From Clostridia bacterium (GTDB lineage: Bacteria; Bacillota; Clostridia; Christensenellales; UBA1242), in contig JAGCSP010000015.1 in NCBI GenBank assembly GCA_017964105.1, positions 1-9,971 on the forward strand: a stretch of DNA of 9,971 nucleotides. Reading direction: 5' to 3'. Below the pieces are notes generated by a model that worked only from the letters and a program-made list of their open reading frames with translations, was not told the DNA's origin and did no database searches. Of this stretch, positions 1 to 6,243 are shown piece after piece. A program made the position numbers and the translations under genes. Each line of letters opens with the position of its first letter. Position 1 is the stretch's first letter.

Positions 1-5
1 ATATG

Positions 6-28
6 CAAAAACTTTCCAAACCTTGGAA
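6..28 (-). terminator. Weak intrinsic terminator candidate after the 73-903 gene
   Basis: Read on the minus strand, a 6-bp stem (TTCCAA/TTGGAA, loop GGT) is followed by AGTTTTT. It lies about 45 bases beyond the TAG stop of the membrane-protein gene, so it could end that transcript. The stem is short and has little GC, and the window edge prevents seeing what lies further left. Confidence 0.4.
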
Positions 29-72
29 TAATTTGCAAATAGCAATTTAAAAGTATTTTTGTACATCATAAG

Positions 73-903
73 CTATTTTCTCCTAAATAATAATGCAAAT
101 GTATCAACATCTTTGCGTGGCAAATTATATATATCAAAATACACAACATATGTCAAACTTACATAATAGATTATGTAAAACATCATTAAAACAAATGTTA
201 CAATAATCTGAGTCCAATGGCCAAATGTTAGCACAAGGACTGGAAAATGTACCACAAGTGGCAACACATATGCAATATACACTTTGAATGTATTCTTACC
301 CAAACTATCGCCCACTTCTCTCATGCATGATGACAAAGAATAGCCTGTGGTTAATGTCTCTGGAATACTAAGATAAATTTGCATCAAAAGCCTAAAAAAT
401 GCAAGGAAAAATGTAATACTCAAGATATATGCAAACACAATATTGAATGTTGTTGGTGCACAATTTGCACCAGAAATTAACAAGTGCGCCCAAAATAGCA
501 CAAGAGAAAGCACTATCATGAATACCATATATAGCACAATAATCAAAAGAGAATATAGTCCAACAACTAGAATGTTACTATTGAAAATTTGTTTCGTGTC
601 ATCAATTGAAAATTTACCTGTACGCATATGTCTCTCAATATACCCAAAGAGTATTGTCATGATAAAAACAACCACAAGTAGTGCGAGTATGGTAAGTATT
701 ATGTTTTGCCAACCAAAATTGAAAAATGCATTAAATACACTTGTGTACCCTTCCACAACCAAATGTGGATATGCACCCAAAAAATTAGTTAAACAAAAAG
801 GTTGCATAAAATAGCCAACAAACACTGCTGGTAGTAATGCAAACAAAATTGTGTATTTTAAGTTGTTGAAGCTGTATTTAACAGCATTTGCAAAATATTT
901 CAT
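73..903 (-). CDS. Polytopic membrane protein of unknown function (six predicted helices)
   Basis: The product is a 276-residue hydrophobic protein whose family I do not recognise. Counting from the chosen Met, about six membrane segments are visible, near residues 16-34, 65-88, 110-138, 154-176, 208-226 and 231-255. A polar loop between helices 2 and 3 carries ERHMRTGKF, another with an SCMREVGDSLG stretch sits between helices 4 and 5, and the C-terminus ends in basic FRRK. There are no ATPase, catalytic or metal-binding motifs, so a transporter, insertase or signalling role cannot be assigned. The frame stays open upstream to a TTG at 939, but that extension would overlap a good promoter whose -35 box begins on the TTG itself. 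The ATG at 903 is therefore preferred; an ATG at 909 is the alternative. No Shine-Dalgarno sequence precedes either, which fits a leaderless mRNA. The gene ends in TAG and is transcribed away from the SH3 protein at 1169. Confidence 0.8.
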   Translation of the reverse strand: MKYFANAVKYSFNNLKYTILFALLPAVFVGYFMQPFCLTNFLGAYPHLVVEGYTSVFNAFFNFGWQNIILTILALLVVVFIMTILFGYIERHMRTGKFSIDDTKQIFNSNILVVGLYSLLIIVLYMVFMIVLSLVLFWAHLLISGANCAPTTFNIVFAYILSITFFLAFFRLLMQIYLSIPETLTTGYSLSSCMREVGDSLGKNTFKVYIAYVLPLVVHFPVLVLTFGHWTQIIVTFVLMMFYIIYYVSLTYVVYFDIYNLPRKDVDTFALLFRRK

Positions 904-910
904 CACCATT

Positions 911-939
911 ATTATACTTAATGTATAATTTTTAATCAA
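911..939 (-). promoter_or_regulatory. Sigma-A type promoter giving a leaderless mRNA for the 73-903 gene
   Basis: On the minus strand, TTGATT (934-939), a 17-base spacer and a perfect TATAAT (911-916) form a near-consensus housekeeping promoter. A start seven bases after the -10 box falls at 903-904, the ATG used for the membrane protein. The promoter would lie inside the coding region if translation began at the TTG at 939, which argues against that longer start. Confidence 0.65.
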
Positions 940-952
940 ATAATTTTTGACA

Positions 953-982
953 CAAAAAACACAGGTAATAATATACCTGTGT
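953..982 (-). terminator. Orphan intrinsic terminator, minus strand
   Basis: A perfect 9-bp stem (ACACAGGTA/TACCTGTGT, arms 959-967 and 974-982, 6-base loop) is followed on the minus strand by GTTTTTTG, which is typical of a Rho-independent terminator. It sits immediately upstream of the promoter for the 73-903 gene, and no recognisable minus-strand gene lies to its right before the divergent gene at 1169. On the plus strand no U-tract follows directly (the next T-run is 14 bases later), so the minus direction fits better. It may end a small RNA starting near 1109 or insulate the downstream gene. Confidence 0.65.
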
Positions 983-1110
983 CATTATGTGTGGGTTTTT
1001 ATAAAATTCTATTTACTTCAAGTACACATTATTTTTGTTGTAATAATTAATTGTATATATCGATATTTTTTTCTATCATATCTTGTTTCGTCATAAACTC
1101 CATAAATATA
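955..1110 (-). ncRNA. Candidate short transcript with an 18-codon ORF
   Basis: A perfect TATAAT on the minus strand (1116-1121) lies about 130 bases ahead of the terminator at 953-982, which would bound a transcript of roughly 155 nucleotides. Inside it, ATG at 1103 opens an 18-codon frame (MEFMTKQDMIEKNIDIYN, TAA at 1047-1049), with the ATG about 12 bases after the -10 box and no proper ribosome binding site. No convincing -35 box is visible. The ORF could be a leaderless micropeptide, a chance frame in AT-rich DNA, or the remnant of a lost gene. The terminator is the strongest evidence that something is transcribed here. Confidence 0.22.
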
Positions 1111-1132
1111 TTAAAATTATACAAAAAATTAG

Positions 1133-1162
1133 TTGAAGATTTAGTACTACTCAACTTACAAT
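1133..1162 (+). promoter_or_regulatory. Promoter of the 1169-1882 gene, leaderless type
   Basis: TTGAAG (1133-1138), an 18-base spacer and TACAAT (1157-1162) precede the ATG by six bases. The predicted start is at or within a base of 1169, the first base of the ATG. No Shine-Dalgarno sequence lies between the -10 box and the ATG. Half-sites AGTTGA (1131-1136) and TCAACT (1151-1156), inverted and 20 bases apart, overlap the promoter and could bind a dimeric regulator. Confidence 0.5.
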
Positions 1163-1168
1163 AAAAGC

Positions 1169-1882
1169 ATGAAAAAACTTGCATTTTTAATAATTTGCAT
1201 ACTACTAATTTTTAGCACAAAAAGTGTTGCTGTTTTTGCAAGTGAAAACTATGCTAGAATTACACTGATTGGCGCCAATTTATACAAGAGCAATACGCTT
1301 GAAAATAGTATTCAAAATGTATATTTTGAAATTGAAAATACTTACTTTGTAACTATTATTCATGAAGAAGAAAATTGTTACAGAGTATCATATAATGGCA
1401 TAAATGGATATATAACCAAAAATGCTGTAAAAAGAATTTCGGGCACGCCACAAAATCCTTATCCAACTAATATTAAACTTACTGTAAATCAAAATTGTTA
1501 TGTGCGTTCTACACCCACACAAAACTCTTATAACAATTCCATTACCCTACTCACAAAAAATACTGAAGTGAAGTTTGTGGGAATAGCGCATGGAACAAAC
1601 ATTGTTGATTTTGGTGATAACACCTGGTACTACATAAAATATGGTGATGTGTATGGTTACGTATTTCAGGATTATTTTAAAAGCCATGTGAGCATTTACC
1701 CCAATACCGAAGAAGTTAGTGTCACTATCACTCAAGAACAGATGTTAAACCCTTTGAATGACACAAAAATTGCAATTCTGGTCTTAATTATGCTAATACC
1801 ATCATTAATTATTATATTTTTGATATATCACAAACCAAAAATTAAACACATAAACAAAGTTAGAATAATTGAGAAAAAATAG
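1169..1882 (+). CDS. Secreted, C-terminally membrane-anchored protein with two SH3-like repeats
   Basis: The 237-residue product has an N-terminal signal peptide (residues 1-24, MKK plus a hydrophobic core, probable cleavage after VFA). The extracellular part appears to hold two SH3b-like repeats. The first spans about residues 28-90 and ends in GINGYITKNAVKRI. The second spans about residues 101-171, with NCYVRSTPTQN and a closing DVYGYVFQDYF. A spacer follows, then one membrane helix (about 199-220) and a basic cytoplasmic tail (KPKIKHINKVRIIEKK). This is a type I topology with the SH3 domains facing the cell wall. Bacterial SH3 domains often bind peptidoglycan, but no enzymatic domain is present, so a scaffold, anchor or sensor role is inference. 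The architecture matches the C-terminal half of the next gene, 327 bases downstream on the same strand. No ribosome binding site is seen and the start looks leaderless. It ends in TAG. Confidence 0.8.
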   Translation: MKKLAFLIICILLIFSTKSVAVFASENYARITLIGANLYKSNTLENSIQNVYFEIENTYFVTIIHEEENCYRVSYNGINGYITKNAVKRISGTPQNPYPTNIKLTVNQNCYVRSTPTQNSYNNSITLLTKNTEVKFVGIAHGTNIVDFGDNTWYYIKYGDVYGYVFQDYFKSHVSIYPNTEEVSVTITQEQMLNPLNDTKIAILVLIMLIPSLIIIFLIYHKPKIKHINKVRIIEKK

Positions 1883-2159
1883 CTTTAAATAGGCGCATTA
1901 TAATTGGTAAAATTTTCCAAGTCAAAACTTTGTGCCATATTTTTGTAAAAAATGTCTAATTTTGTAAAAATATGTATTATTATGTGTCAAATTTCGTGCA
2001 TTTATCAAACACTTGTTCTATAATAACACATTATTTATGACAACTGATTGTCAACAATTAAAAATTTGTGCTAAAAATTTTTGATTTTATTTATATATAC
2101 AATTTAGAGTTACACGTAACTCTAATAACAAAATTTTTATCTATACCCCACTTATTTTA
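1883..2159. other. AT-rich intergenic stretch with dyads and promoter-like repeats
   Basis: I see no convincing gene in this stretch. It holds an imperfect TGACAA-ctga-TTGTCA dyad near 2038-2053, a perfect dyad at 2104-2125 (listed separately), and an isolated TATAAT at 2019-2024 without a good -35 box. It also holds TTGTAAAAAATGTC at 1943-1956, which resembles the start of the real promoter segment at 2160 (TTGTAAAAAAATGTC) but lacks a good -10 box at the right spacing. No clear terminator with an adjacent U-tract follows the gene ending at 1882, so read-through into 2210 is possible. Confidence 0.5.
2104..2125. repeat. Perfect inverted repeat, 10-bp arms
   Basis: The arms TTAGAGTTAC and GTAACTCTAA are separated by two bases (AC). 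The dyad centre is about 46 bases upstream of the -35 box of the 2210 gene. The very short spacer favours a protein-binding operator over an RNA hairpin. The nearest T-run lies about 11 bases later, so it is a poor terminator for the 1169-1882 transcript, though that role is not excluded. Confidence 0.6.
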
Positions 2160-2188
2160 TTGTAAAAAAATGTCGAACTTGTTATAAT
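2160..2188 (+). promoter_or_regulatory. Strong sigma-A type promoter of the 2210-4774 gene
   Basis: TTGTAA (2160-2165), a 17-base spacer and a perfect TATAAT (2183-2188) with an extended TG motif at 2180-2181. The predicted start is near 2195, giving a leader of about 15 bases. GAGGT at 2196-2200, nine bases before the ATG, is a usable ribosome binding site. Confidence 0.75.
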
Positions 2189-2209
2189 GAGTATTGAGGT
2201 AAAAAACAC

Positions 2210-4774
2210 ATGAAAAAGCGATATTTTACAATTGTTTCACTAATACTCATTATTTGTGCAAGTGTTTGCGCTGTATTTGGCATGCGCACAAGTGGCAAAG
2301 CATTCGCAGATTTCACCACAAATACCACACAATACTTTGACATGGAAGGCGTTGTAGATTTTGCTTTTGGCAAGAAGATCGCTAATAATCGTTATATTTA
2401 TCTTGCATACGCTAATTCCTTTTGTAAATACGATTTAGCATCTCAAACTGCAAGCAATTATATAAGCGAAAATAATATTACAAACATATATGCATTTGAC
2501 TCACCTACCGCAAACGAACAAGATTTGATTGTAATTACAACAACAGACAATGCATATCTATATGACGCAAATCAAAACAAATATACTTTTGATGCTATAA
2601 TGGATCACTCCTCTATTGATGTAGCATTTGTAGAAGGTAAATTTGTAATTGCATATGTTGCTGGTAGCACACTTATAGTAAATGTATATTCTAGTGAGAA
2701 CCTTACAACACTTGAATCAAGCAGCGATATAGTACTTAGCGGAAGTGAATACTTTGTACAAATATATGGCGAGCACGCATTACTCCTAAATAAAGCAAAT
2801 GATTCAAATCAAATAGTTGATTTTAATTACATAAATTCTTCTACCAATTATATCACACACTCAAATATTAATTTTTACACACACAATAATTTTTTAGTTA
2901 CTGACACATGTTATGTGGTGGTAACTGGTGAATTGATTGTAACAATAGACAAAACCACATTTGCAAGAGTTGATTTTAACTTAACACATGCAACAGATGA
3001 TGCTGCATATATTAGTGGAAATATTGACACTGCAACTAGCATGAAATATCGTGAAAACAAAGTATTTATTTATGACGCTACAAATAAATGCATTCAATCA
3101 TTTGATTTATCTAATAATACTTTGACCAATCCACAAGTAGAACTTGGTAGCTTTGGTAGAGATATAGATAGATTTTACAAAGTAAATAGTATACTTGTTC
3201 GCTATAATGGTTTTAGTGGTGACGAATATATCGTAAGTGACTATGGCAATTCAAGAATCATGTTGGTTGCCGAAGAAAATGAAGTGTTAGGTGTTCCAGC
3301 TGAAAGAGCCAACGACCTTACACTAGATGAATATAACAACTTGTGGTATTTTGTAAATAACACCACAAACTCCACTATTTACAAATATTCCATAAGTACA
3401 AGTACTATCACACACTATGATTATGACGGACAAATTATAAGTATTTGCTTAGACAACCAAACAAATTTATATATCTTAGATAACACAAACAATATTTATA
3501 AAACTAGTTCTAGCGAATTTAATCCAGAGCTATATTTAAATCTTAGTGACAAATATATCACAACAAATTTGGATAGCAGAATATATTACAGTACAAAATC
3601 AAATGGCATATATGTAAGCACAGGCAACACCATTTATCAAGTGGCACAAGTTGTAAAATCATACTCATACGATAGCCAAATATTAGATTATGTTATAGAT
3701 TTTGAAGAAAATATAATTGCCATTGTATCAAGCGGCAAGGTTGCAAAATATAATTTTGCATCAGAAAGTACTGCATCATTAAATGGTTATGCAAATTGCA
3801 CATGCATTGGCATAAATCAATTGAACGGAACTATTCTACTCTACGATAAAAACAATTCAAAATTTGTATCCTTAAAAGATGATACAATTTCAAAAGGCAT
3901 GGGCGATTTTGAGCATTATGTACCAAATGCCAAAGATGCAGTGGCAAATAGTTATATATACAACTACGCATCAATATCTGGACTAATTTATGATTATCCA
4001 AACTACATTGGCAATGCATACAATGCAAACGGCGAAGTAACAAAAGTAATATTACTATCAGAAGAACGCTCGACTACTGGGTTTGAATATGTAATGTTTG
4101 AGATAGGTAACAAAAAATATTTCGGTTATGCTAAATCTAGTGATTTAACTGAATATGGCACTACCCCATTCCCAGAACATTCAAGTAACCTTGTAGTAAT
4201 TGAAAACAACACACCAATATTAAAATATCCAAGCATAGGACTTGTATCTAGCAGAATTGGCGCAAATGAAATTACACTAAATAATCAAATTGTAATTGGC
4301 AAATATCAACGTAGCAATGTAATTAATACCTATACCACATACCCTGTTTCATTAAACGGCAGAAACTATTATGTAGTAACAGTTGATGGCGGATATGGAT
4401 ATGTGTATGCAGGTGATGTAACGGAATACGAAAATAGTTACAATCAAAATGTAAAAGTAGATAATGCATATGTTACAACTCATGACCACACCGATTATGT
4501 GCCACTATATGACACTGATAATGGTGAAAATGAAGTAGGCAAATTAGAACGTGGCAAGCGTGTGTATGTGATGGAATATGACAAATCAAAAGATTACACA
4601 CTTGTAAAATACCTTGACGAAGCGGACAAAGAAAAAATGGGATATGTACCTACAAAATACATTCACATGGATGCAAATAAAGCTATGCTAATTAGTGCAA
4701 TAGTAACATTATTCTTAGGTTTGGTGGCGGCTGTTGTACTAACAGTAGAGTATATAAAATACAAGAAAAAATAA
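2210..4774 (+). CDS. Large surface protein: signal peptide, beta-propeller-like region, SH3-like repeats, C-terminal membrane anchor
   Basis: The 854-residue product has a signal peptide (1-33, MKKRYFTIVS start, probable cleavage after AFA). Residues about 45-570 are built of short beta-rich repeats. Segments such as YIVSDYGNSRIMLV (about 340-353), NDLTLDEYNNLWYFVN and SICLDNQTNLYILDN have the look of NHL or related beta-propeller blades. Residues about 580-822 appear to hold three SH3-like repeats, with closing motifs KKYFGYAKSSDLTEY, GGYGYVYAGDVTEY and KMGYVPTKYIHM. One membrane helix (about 825-847) and a short YIKYKKK tail follow. There is no catalytic domain, LPXTG motif or lipobox. The topology (outside propeller and SH3, single C-terminal helix) matches the smaller protein at 1169-1882, so the two may share a location and a function at the cell envelope. 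An adhesin, cell-wall scaffold or sensor role is inference. The start is supported by promoter and ribosome binding site, and the TAA stop lies inside the terminator stem. Confidence 0.85.
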   Translation: MKKRYFTIVSLILIICASVCAVFGMRTSGKAFADFTTNTTQYFDMEGVVDFAFGKKIANNRYIYLAYANSFCKYDLASQTASNYISENNITNIYAFDSPTANEQDLIVITTTDNAYLYDANQNKYTFDAIMDHSSIDVAFVEGKFVIAYVAGSTLIVNVYSSENLTTLESSSDIVLSGSEYFVQIYGEHALLLNKANDSNQIVDFNYINSSTNYITHSNINFYTHNNFLVTDTCYVVVTGELIVTIDKTTFARVDFNLTHATDDAAYISGNIDTATSMKYRENKVFIYDATNKCIQSFDLSNNTLTNPQVELGSFGRDIDRFYKVNSILVRYNGFSGDEYIVSDYGNSRIMLVAEENEVLGVPAERANDLTLDEYNNLWYFVNNTTNSTIYKYSISTSTITHYDYDGQIISICLDNQTNLYILDNTNNIYKTSSSEFNPELYLNLSDKYITTNLDSRIYYSTKSNGIYVSTGNTIYQVAQVVKSYSYDSQILDYVIDFEENIIAIVSSGKVAKYNFASESTASLNGYANCTCIGINQLNGTILLYDKNNSKFVSLKDDTISKGMGDFEHYVPNAKDAVANSYIYNYASISGLIYDYPNYIGNAYNANGEVTKVILLSEERSTTGFEYVMFEIGNKKYFGYAKSSDLTEYGTTPFPEHSSNLVVIENNTPILKYPSIGLVSSRIGANEITLNNQIVIGKYQRSNVINTYTTYPVSLNGRNYYVVTVDGGYGYVYAGDVTEYENSYNQNVKVDNAYVTTHDHTDYVPLYDTDNGENEVGKLERGKRVYVMEYDKSKDYTLVKYLDEADKEKMGYVPTKYIHMDANKAMLISAIVTLFLGLVAAVVLTVEYIKYKKK

Positions 4775-4796
4775 CGGCGATGCCGTTATTTTTTTA
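4765..4796. terminator. Bidirectional terminator between convergent genes
   Basis: The stem AATAACGGC/GCCGTTATT (4770-4778 and 4782-4790, loop GAT) is flanked by an A-run on its left and a T-run on its right, so it has a U-tract in both directions. The TAA of the surface-protein gene (4772-4774) lies in the left arm, and the TAA of the ssDNA-binding gene (4794-4796) lies in the right T-run. Only 19 bases separate the two stops, so one hairpin ends both transcripts. Confidence 0.85.
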
Positions 4797-5459
4797 TCCT
4801 GTAATTACTTCGCTATCTTGAAAATAATCATGGTATTCATTTTCTTTGTCAGCTGTAATTTTTGATAGTGACACTTCGAATGCAACTTTGGTTACTACTT
4901 CGCCGTCATCAAGTTTTTTTGAATATTCTCTGCTTTGAATTCTACCAACCACAGTGATTTTGTCACCAATAGCAAAGTTGCGCACATAGCGTGCATTTCT
5001 ACCCCATGCAATGCAAGGAAGATAATCTGATTTATTGTAACTACGGTTTACTGCCAAGAGCAAATCACAAATTTCACGTTTGAATGGTGTTACCCTATAA
5101 ATTGGCTCTTTACATATATATCCTGTCAGTTCTATTTCATTAGGTCACATTATTTCTTGGTCATTAAGTACTTGCAACACAAACACAGTGAGCATTAGCT
5201 TTGATTTGCCATCAATTAACTTATTGTAACTGCGGAATTGACCCTCAAATGAAAATGTAACTCCTGGATACAAATCTACATCTTGCATTATTCTATTTGA
5301 AATGGTTACAGGAATTAGGTCATAAGTATCACTTAGTCGCTTTACTTTAAGATTAAATTCATAAAAGCTTTCGCCATATATTTCGTGGCTAAATACTAAT
5401 TCATCTGCCACTTCACCTTGCAATATCACTTTATTGCTACTTTGTAATTCGTTTATCAT
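4794..5459 (-). CDS. Tandem OB-fold single-stranded-DNA-binding protein, interrupted by an in-frame TGA
   Basis: Read through, the frame encodes 221 positions: 104 residues, a TGA at 5145-5147, then 116 residues to TAA. The first half (MINELQSSNKVILQGEVADE..., with SFYEFNLKVKRLSDTYDLIP and GQFRSYNKLIDGKSKLMLTV) is one OB fold. The second half (PNEIELTGYICKEPIYRVTP..., NRSYNKSDYLPCIAWGRNAR, VVGRIQSREYSKKL) is the other. Together they match from memory a clostridial family of roughly 220-residue two-domain proteins annotated as single-stranded-DNA-binding. The acidic DDDIPF-type tip of canonical SSB is absent. The start at 5459 is set by AGGAG (5467-5471) seven bases upstream. The gene follows the deacetylase by 19 bases and is probably co-transcribed with it. 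After the TGA, the first ATG, GTG or TTG in frame is a TTG at 5063, inside the second OB fold and without a ribosome binding site, so the second half cannot restart intact. The TGA may be a sequencing error, a recent nonsense mutation, or read through. Confidence 0.8.
5145..5147 (-). other. In-frame TGA between the two OB folds
   Basis: The minus-strand codons read GAC CAA GAA ATA ATG TGA CCT AAT GAA ATA. Both sides are in one uninterrupted frame and both resemble the same protein family, so one codon is the only break. It sits in the inter-domain linker, ahead of the conserved PNEI...GYICK segment. A single substitution (for example CGA, AGA, GGA or TGG to TGA) would explain it. Confidence 0.9.
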
Positions 5460-5466
5460 ATTTTTT

Positions 5467-5471
5467 CTCCT
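5467..5471 (-). promoter_or_regulatory. Ribosome binding site that fixes the start of the ssDNA-binding gene
   Basis: AGGAG on the minus strand lies seven bases before the ATG at 5459. It rejects a start as far upstream as 5549, which would overlap the end of the deacetylase gene in another frame by about 70 bases and add a 30-residue non-conserved leader. Confidence 0.8.
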
Positions 5472-5478
5472 AAAAAAG

Positions 5479-6243
5479 TTAATTATTTTTGTGTTGTACA
5501 CCTGCATGGTCAATGTAGAAATTTTCTTGCATAATGATATTGCCCACACTTGTTACTTCGTAACCAGAAGATTTTAAGTAATCTAGCACAAGACGAAGAC
5601 CATCTAGCACATTGTCAGAATTATTGTGCATCAAAATTATTGAACCTGGAACAACTTTTGCACTAACACGTTTTGCAATTTCACCTGCACTAATTCCTTT
5701 CCAATCTAGTGTGTCCACATTCCATTGAATTGTAGTAAGTCCAAGGCTAGATGCCACATTAATTGATGTATTGTTATATGCTCCATATGGACTACGGAAT
5801 AGTTTTACATCTTTACCTGTAATTGACTTGATTGTATTCACGGACAATTCCAATTCTTGTTTCATTTGCACTTCACTAAGATTTGTAAAATCTGGGTGTG
5901 TATTGCTATGTGTGCCAATTTCAAGGCCTGCTTCATCAATTGCACGCACCATATCAGGATATTTTTCTGCCCAAAACCCAACTAAGAAAAATGTTGCATT
6001 TGCACCATATTCTTTTAGTAAATCAATTATACCTTGTGTCTTATCTGCACCCCATGCAGAGTCAAATGTGATGGCAACTTTTTTATCAGTGGTATCCACA
6101 TTATAAATTGGAACTAACCTTGGTGAATCACCAAAGAATACTGCAGCAGATGTTCCACCAAACACATTGATTGATAGCATGATTGCTGACAAAATCACTA
6201 ACATGGTGGCAATTATCCATTTTTTGCGTAAAACTAAAAACAT
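5479..6243 (-). CDS. pdaB: PdaB-like polysaccharide deacetylase (NodB homology domain), membrane-anchored
   Basis: The 254-residue protein has an N-terminal signal anchor (basic RKK, then hydrophobic residues about 9-28) followed by a NodB/CE4 deacetylase domain from about residue 54. Motifs in order are TFDSAWG (D61), HSNTHP (H112 and H116, metal ligands), RSPYGAYN (R150), the QWNVDTLDW region (D177, W181) and ILMHN (H206). The family removes acetyl groups from N-acetylated sugars in wall polymers outside the membrane. Position 62, usually the metal-binding second Asp of TFDD, is Ser. Relatives of the sporulation protein PdaB are recalled with FDAAWG here, so activity is uncertain even if expressed. 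The short N-anchor and single domain also fit PdaB, and the symbol is given on that likeness only. The ATG at 6243 is the first start after an in-frame TAA. AAAGGAGTG lies upstream with GGAG 14 bases away, which is long. It heads a probable two-gene operon with the ssDNA-binding gene. Confidence 0.85.
   Translation of the reverse strand: MFLVLRKKWIIATMLVILSAIMLSINVFGGTSAAVFFGDSPRLVPIYNVDTTDKKVAITFDSAWGADKTQGIIDLLKEYGANATFFLVGFWAEKYPDMVRAIDEAGLEIGTHSNTHPDFTNLSEVQMKQELELSVNTIKSITGKDVKLFRSPYGAYNNTSINVASSLGLTTIQWNVDTLDWKGISAGEIAKRVSAKVVPGSIILMHNNSDNVLDGLRLVLDYLKSSGYEVTSVGNIIMQENFYIDHAGVQHKNN

Noticed and set aside
443..814. Plus-strand open frame of 123 codons
   Set aside because: It lies antisense to the membrane-protein gene, has no ribosome binding site, and its translation shows no domain character; it is a shadow of the hydrophobic minus-strand gene.
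73..939. Longer 288-residue form of the membrane protein starting at the TTG at 939
   Set aside because: The TTG is part of the -35 box of a near-consensus promoter whose start falls at the ATG at 903, and the TTG has no ribosome binding site.
1883..2159. CRISPR array, riboswitch or mobile-element end in the long intergenic stretch
   Set aside because: No regularly spaced repeats, no recognisable riboswitch core and no terminal inverted repeats with target duplication were seen; the features are short AT-rich dyads.
5102..5147. Selenocysteine reading of the in-frame TGA
   Set aside because: The position is an inter-domain linker with no redox motif, no Cys is expected there in relatives as I recall them, and I see no strong stem-loop just downstream that looks like a bacterial SECIS element.
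5460..5549. Longer start of the ssDNA-binding gene at 5549
   Set aside because: AGGAG is correctly spaced before the ATG at 5459, and the extra 30 residues overlap the deacetylase gene in another frame without family-like sequence.
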